DNA of 64,000 nucleotides. Source: an uncultured Lachnospiraceae bacterium (lineage in GTDB: Bacteria > Bacillota > Clostridia > Lachnospirales > Lachnospiraceae). Shown here piece by piece: positions 62,303 through 64,000 of the stretch. Both the position numbers and the translations under genes were made by a program. Position 1 is the stretch's first letter, and every line of letters starts with the position of its first letter. The notes beneath the pieces are model-generated. The model had not been told where the DNA came from. It made no database searches and saw only the letters and a program-made list of their open reading frames with translations. Location of the stretch: positions 1-64,000 of the forward strand of contig CAJTSD010000003.1 of the NCBI GenBank assembly GCA_910578795.1, in the 5' to 3' direction.

Positions 62303-62866
62303 TTAATTCGTAATCAATTTCATGAAAAGCTCACTTCCCGTAACCATTTTGTCCTTTGTTATTATCAGCAATCTGTGTTTTAAAAACGGATTTAAATTCT
62401 CCTTCGCTTTCTCTGTATCCTTTACCCTGAACTGCTGCTGTTCAAATTCTTCATACGTTTCATTCAGAAAAAGAAAAATACATCTGCACCGCGCGCCGTA
62501 AAGCTTAAAATATTCACAAAGATCTTCAAAATACGGCGGCTTATCCCCATTTTCAACATAAAGCTCACCAATTCCTTCAAACGCTTTTCCCATTTGAATA
62601 AATGACATTGGTGTCACTCTTAGGACAATTTTGCCGTTTCCCCAGTAAACCAAATTACTCCGCACATTCTGAAAAATCCTGTCATGTGATTTCAGCGATG
62701 TGACGGCGTCCTTAATAGACTGGTTCAACTCATCAATACTGCCTGATAAATCCGCCGCAAACGCGATTTCAAGCTGCTGCCCTCCCGCCGGAGCGTTGGA
62801 GGGCGCGTGCAGTATTTTATCCGTTCGTTTATTTAATTCAAGTCTTTGCAGCTGTGTCAGACCCAT
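62303..62866 (-). CDS. Hypothetical protein with DxSxS motif
   Basis: A 187-residue cytoplasmic protein. The segment IAFAADLSGSIDELNQ contains D-L-S-G-S, the metal-site signature of von Willebrand A domains, followed by helices (QSIKDAVTSLK) and strands (YGARCRCIFLFL) in an order compatible with a small VWA fold; the later Thr/Asp positions are not clear. GAGGTTTC precedes ATG 62866. It lies between the surface-repeat gene and the ABC exporter. Function unknown. Confidence 0.6.
   Translation of the reverse strand: MGLTQLQRLELNKRTDKILHAPSNAPAGGQQLEIAFAADLSGSIDELNQSIKDAVTSLKSHDRIFQNVRSNLVYWGNGKIVLRVTPMSFIQMGKAFEGIGELYVENGDKPPYFEDLCEYFKLYGARCRCIFLFLNETYEEFEQQQFRVKDTEKAKENLNPFLKHRLLIITKDKMVTGSELFMKLITN
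62603..62616. repeat. TGACA-N4-TGTCA palindrome, copy 10
   Basis: TGACATTGGTGTCA, inside the DxSxS protein gene, codons for V-T-P-M-S. Confidence 0.75.
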
Positions 62867-62884
62867 AAGAAACCTCGTTTCAAA

Positions 62885-64000
62885 CTAATTATTTTTATAA
62901 ACCGTAAAGCTCTTCTTTGCAAGTGTGCCTTTGTAATTTCCAATACCCGTAATAATCATAGTCGCGGTACCTTTTGGTTTTTTCTTATTTGAATAATCCG
63001 TAAGTCTTGTACTGTTTAAAACACTGACCGTATAATCCTTACCTTTGACAAGCTGTGCACCATCAACCGTAACTGTCACTTTTGGCACAATTACCTCTCC
63101 CGTGTACTTTTGGTCGGCAATATTGCTTACCGTAATTTTGGAGGCATTTTTTGCCTGCATTGGAGTAATCGTAAAATCTTTCGTCACGGTTCCCGCATAT
63201 TTGCCTTTTCCGGTTACAATCACCGTTGCTTTGCCTGCATTCACATTATTTTTATATTTTACGGTATAATCCTTTCCACTTTTAAGAAGTGTATTCTCAT
63301 AATAAACCTTCGCTGCAGGTTTATGTTCAGACCGATTATAAATATAACTGTCTTTTGATAATTCCATGCGGCATTTGCCATTCAGTGATTTCCCGATAAT
63401 CTGAAAAGTAATTGTCCTTGAACTATTATAACCGCCAATACCGCTGACTTTTACCTTTGCAGTCCCGGCATTTTTATTATTGGAAAAGCTGACTGTATAA
63501 TCCTTATTCTCTTTCAGTGTAACACCTGTGCTTGAATCTGTCACTACCACTTTTGCACCATTAGACTGATTATACTCGATACCATCATTATATACAAGCT
63601 CAAGATCACATTTATTTTTTTCAGAAACCGTAAAACCGCCTACCGTAATAGCAAACGATTTATCCTTTATCGCTTTCTTCGTAATTTTAAATGTAACATC
63701 TTTTCCGGTATTGTTCCTGAAATTTTTTGCATCCTGTGTGGCTGTCATACGAAAACTCGCAGTTCCGACTGACGTATTATCATGCCAGCTATGAAAACTC
63801 ACGCCCTCCATTGCCATAGCATCAAGTTTTGCGCTTCCAAGCTTTATTTCCATACTGTCAAATCCAGGACGAATACTGCTGCCCGTATAAATCTGGTTTT
63901 GAATCTTAACTTTTATCCTATCCAAGTCCGTGGGTGTAATCTCATATTGGATTTTAGCAGTACCCGCATAGTTTCCCTGAAACCTTATTTCAGCCATATA
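62885..64000 (-). CDS. Surface protein with Ig-like repeats (partial, start beyond the window)
   Basis: The frame is open to the right edge. At least four repeats of about 85 residues carry KDYTVKYKNNVNAGKATVIV and GKGKYAGTVTKDFTITP type strands. These are bacterial surface repeats of the pattern DYTV-N-N-AGTA-V-G-Y-GT-F-I, seen in large cell-wall proteins of gut Clostridia. The C-terminus here ends at a lysine-rich VYKNN without LPxTG motif, so anchoring must rest on the missing N-terminal part. The ATG at 63997 is inside a repeat and is not taken as the true start. Confidence 0.8.
   Translation of the reverse strand, partial: YMAEIRFQGNYAGTAKIQYEITPTDLDRIKVKIQNQIYTGSSIRPGFDSMEIKLGSAKLDAMAMEGVSFHSWHDNTSVGTASFRMTATQDAKNFRNNTGKDVTFKITKKAIKDKSFAITVGGFTVSEKNKCDLELVYNDGIEYNQSNGAKVVVTDSSTGVTLKENKDYTVSFSNNKNAGTAKVKVSGIGGYNSSRTITFQIIGKSLNGKCRMELSKDSYIYNRSEHKPAAKVYYENTLLKSGKDYTVKYKNNVNAGKATVIVTGKGKYAGTVTKDFTITPMQAKNASKITVSNIADQKYTGEVIVPKVTVTVDGAQLVKGKDYTVSVLNSTRLTDYSNKKKPKGTATMIITGIGNYKGTLAKKSFTVYKNN

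Overview
The window comes from a low-GC, motile, anaerobic-type Firmicute. The best fit is the family Lachnospiraceae (Clostridia). This rests on a flagellin operon next to a DUF6240/FliK-like gene, a Tad/Flp pilus locus with a DUF6382-FHA protein, DUF2508 and DUF3842 proteins, Rpn-type PD-(D/E)XK genes with heptad tails, strong GGAGG ribosome-binding sites, TTG/GTG starts and a tRNA gene without encoded CCA. The genus cannot be fixed from sequence alone. Most genes lie on the minus strand, so the window reads mainly from right to left.

Layout. 0-5 kb: two secreted lipoproteins (a propeller-like/DUF3298-like protein and a leucine-rich-repeat protein). 5-7 kb: a gene graveyard with methyltransferase remnants and an Rpn gene broken by two copies of an unusual hairpin element. 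7-12 kb: a small XRE regulator, trmB, a D-Ala-D-Ala carboxypeptidase, a DEDDh exonuclease and an MGMT-family protein. 11.8-19.7 kb: one operon, larE-larB-larC followed by a five-gene peptide/nickel-type ABC transporter. It probably supplies nickel and builds the nickel-pincer nucleotide cofactor. A 280-nt structured leader with its own promoter precedes larE. 20-26 kb: DUF3842, EcsC, a set of small related Gly/Tyr-rich proteins and a LytTR regulator with a textbook direct-repeat site at its promoter. 26-28.4 kb: an intracellular-type GH28 polygalacturonase with a perfect cre site, and a second decayed Rpn gene.

28.4-38.6 kb is an 11-gene Tad pilus operon: two A24 peptidases, TadZ-, TadA-, TadB- and TadC-like proteins, a Flp pilin, a DUF5702 protein, two TadE-like proteins and a DUF6382-FHA protein, with a clear promoter. 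39-44.8 kb is a flagellar operon (FliK-like, flagellin, FliS) behind a sigma-28-like promoter. 44.9-52.1 kb holds glgB, a very acidic 1106-residue TPR/degenerate AAA protein, rsmA and tatD. 52.3-59.5 kb holds tRNA-Lys and a sensory group: a chemoreceptor, an orphan sugar-type binding lipoprotein, an EAL phosphodiesterase and a two-domain hemerythrin. The right end has a CPBP membrane protein, an ABC exporter, a small DxSxS-motif protein and a repeat-rich surface protein cut by the window edge.

The most unusual signal is a 14-bp palindrome, TGACA-Y-N2-R-TGTCA. Its outer frame TGACA-N4-TGTCA occurs ten times between 26 and 63 kb and not at all in the first 26 kb. It sits both in genes and between them, in more than one reading phase. 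Chance predicts well below one copy. The LytTR-controlled small-protein operon, the lar leader RNA and the variable-arm hairpin element are the other candidates for undescribed biology.
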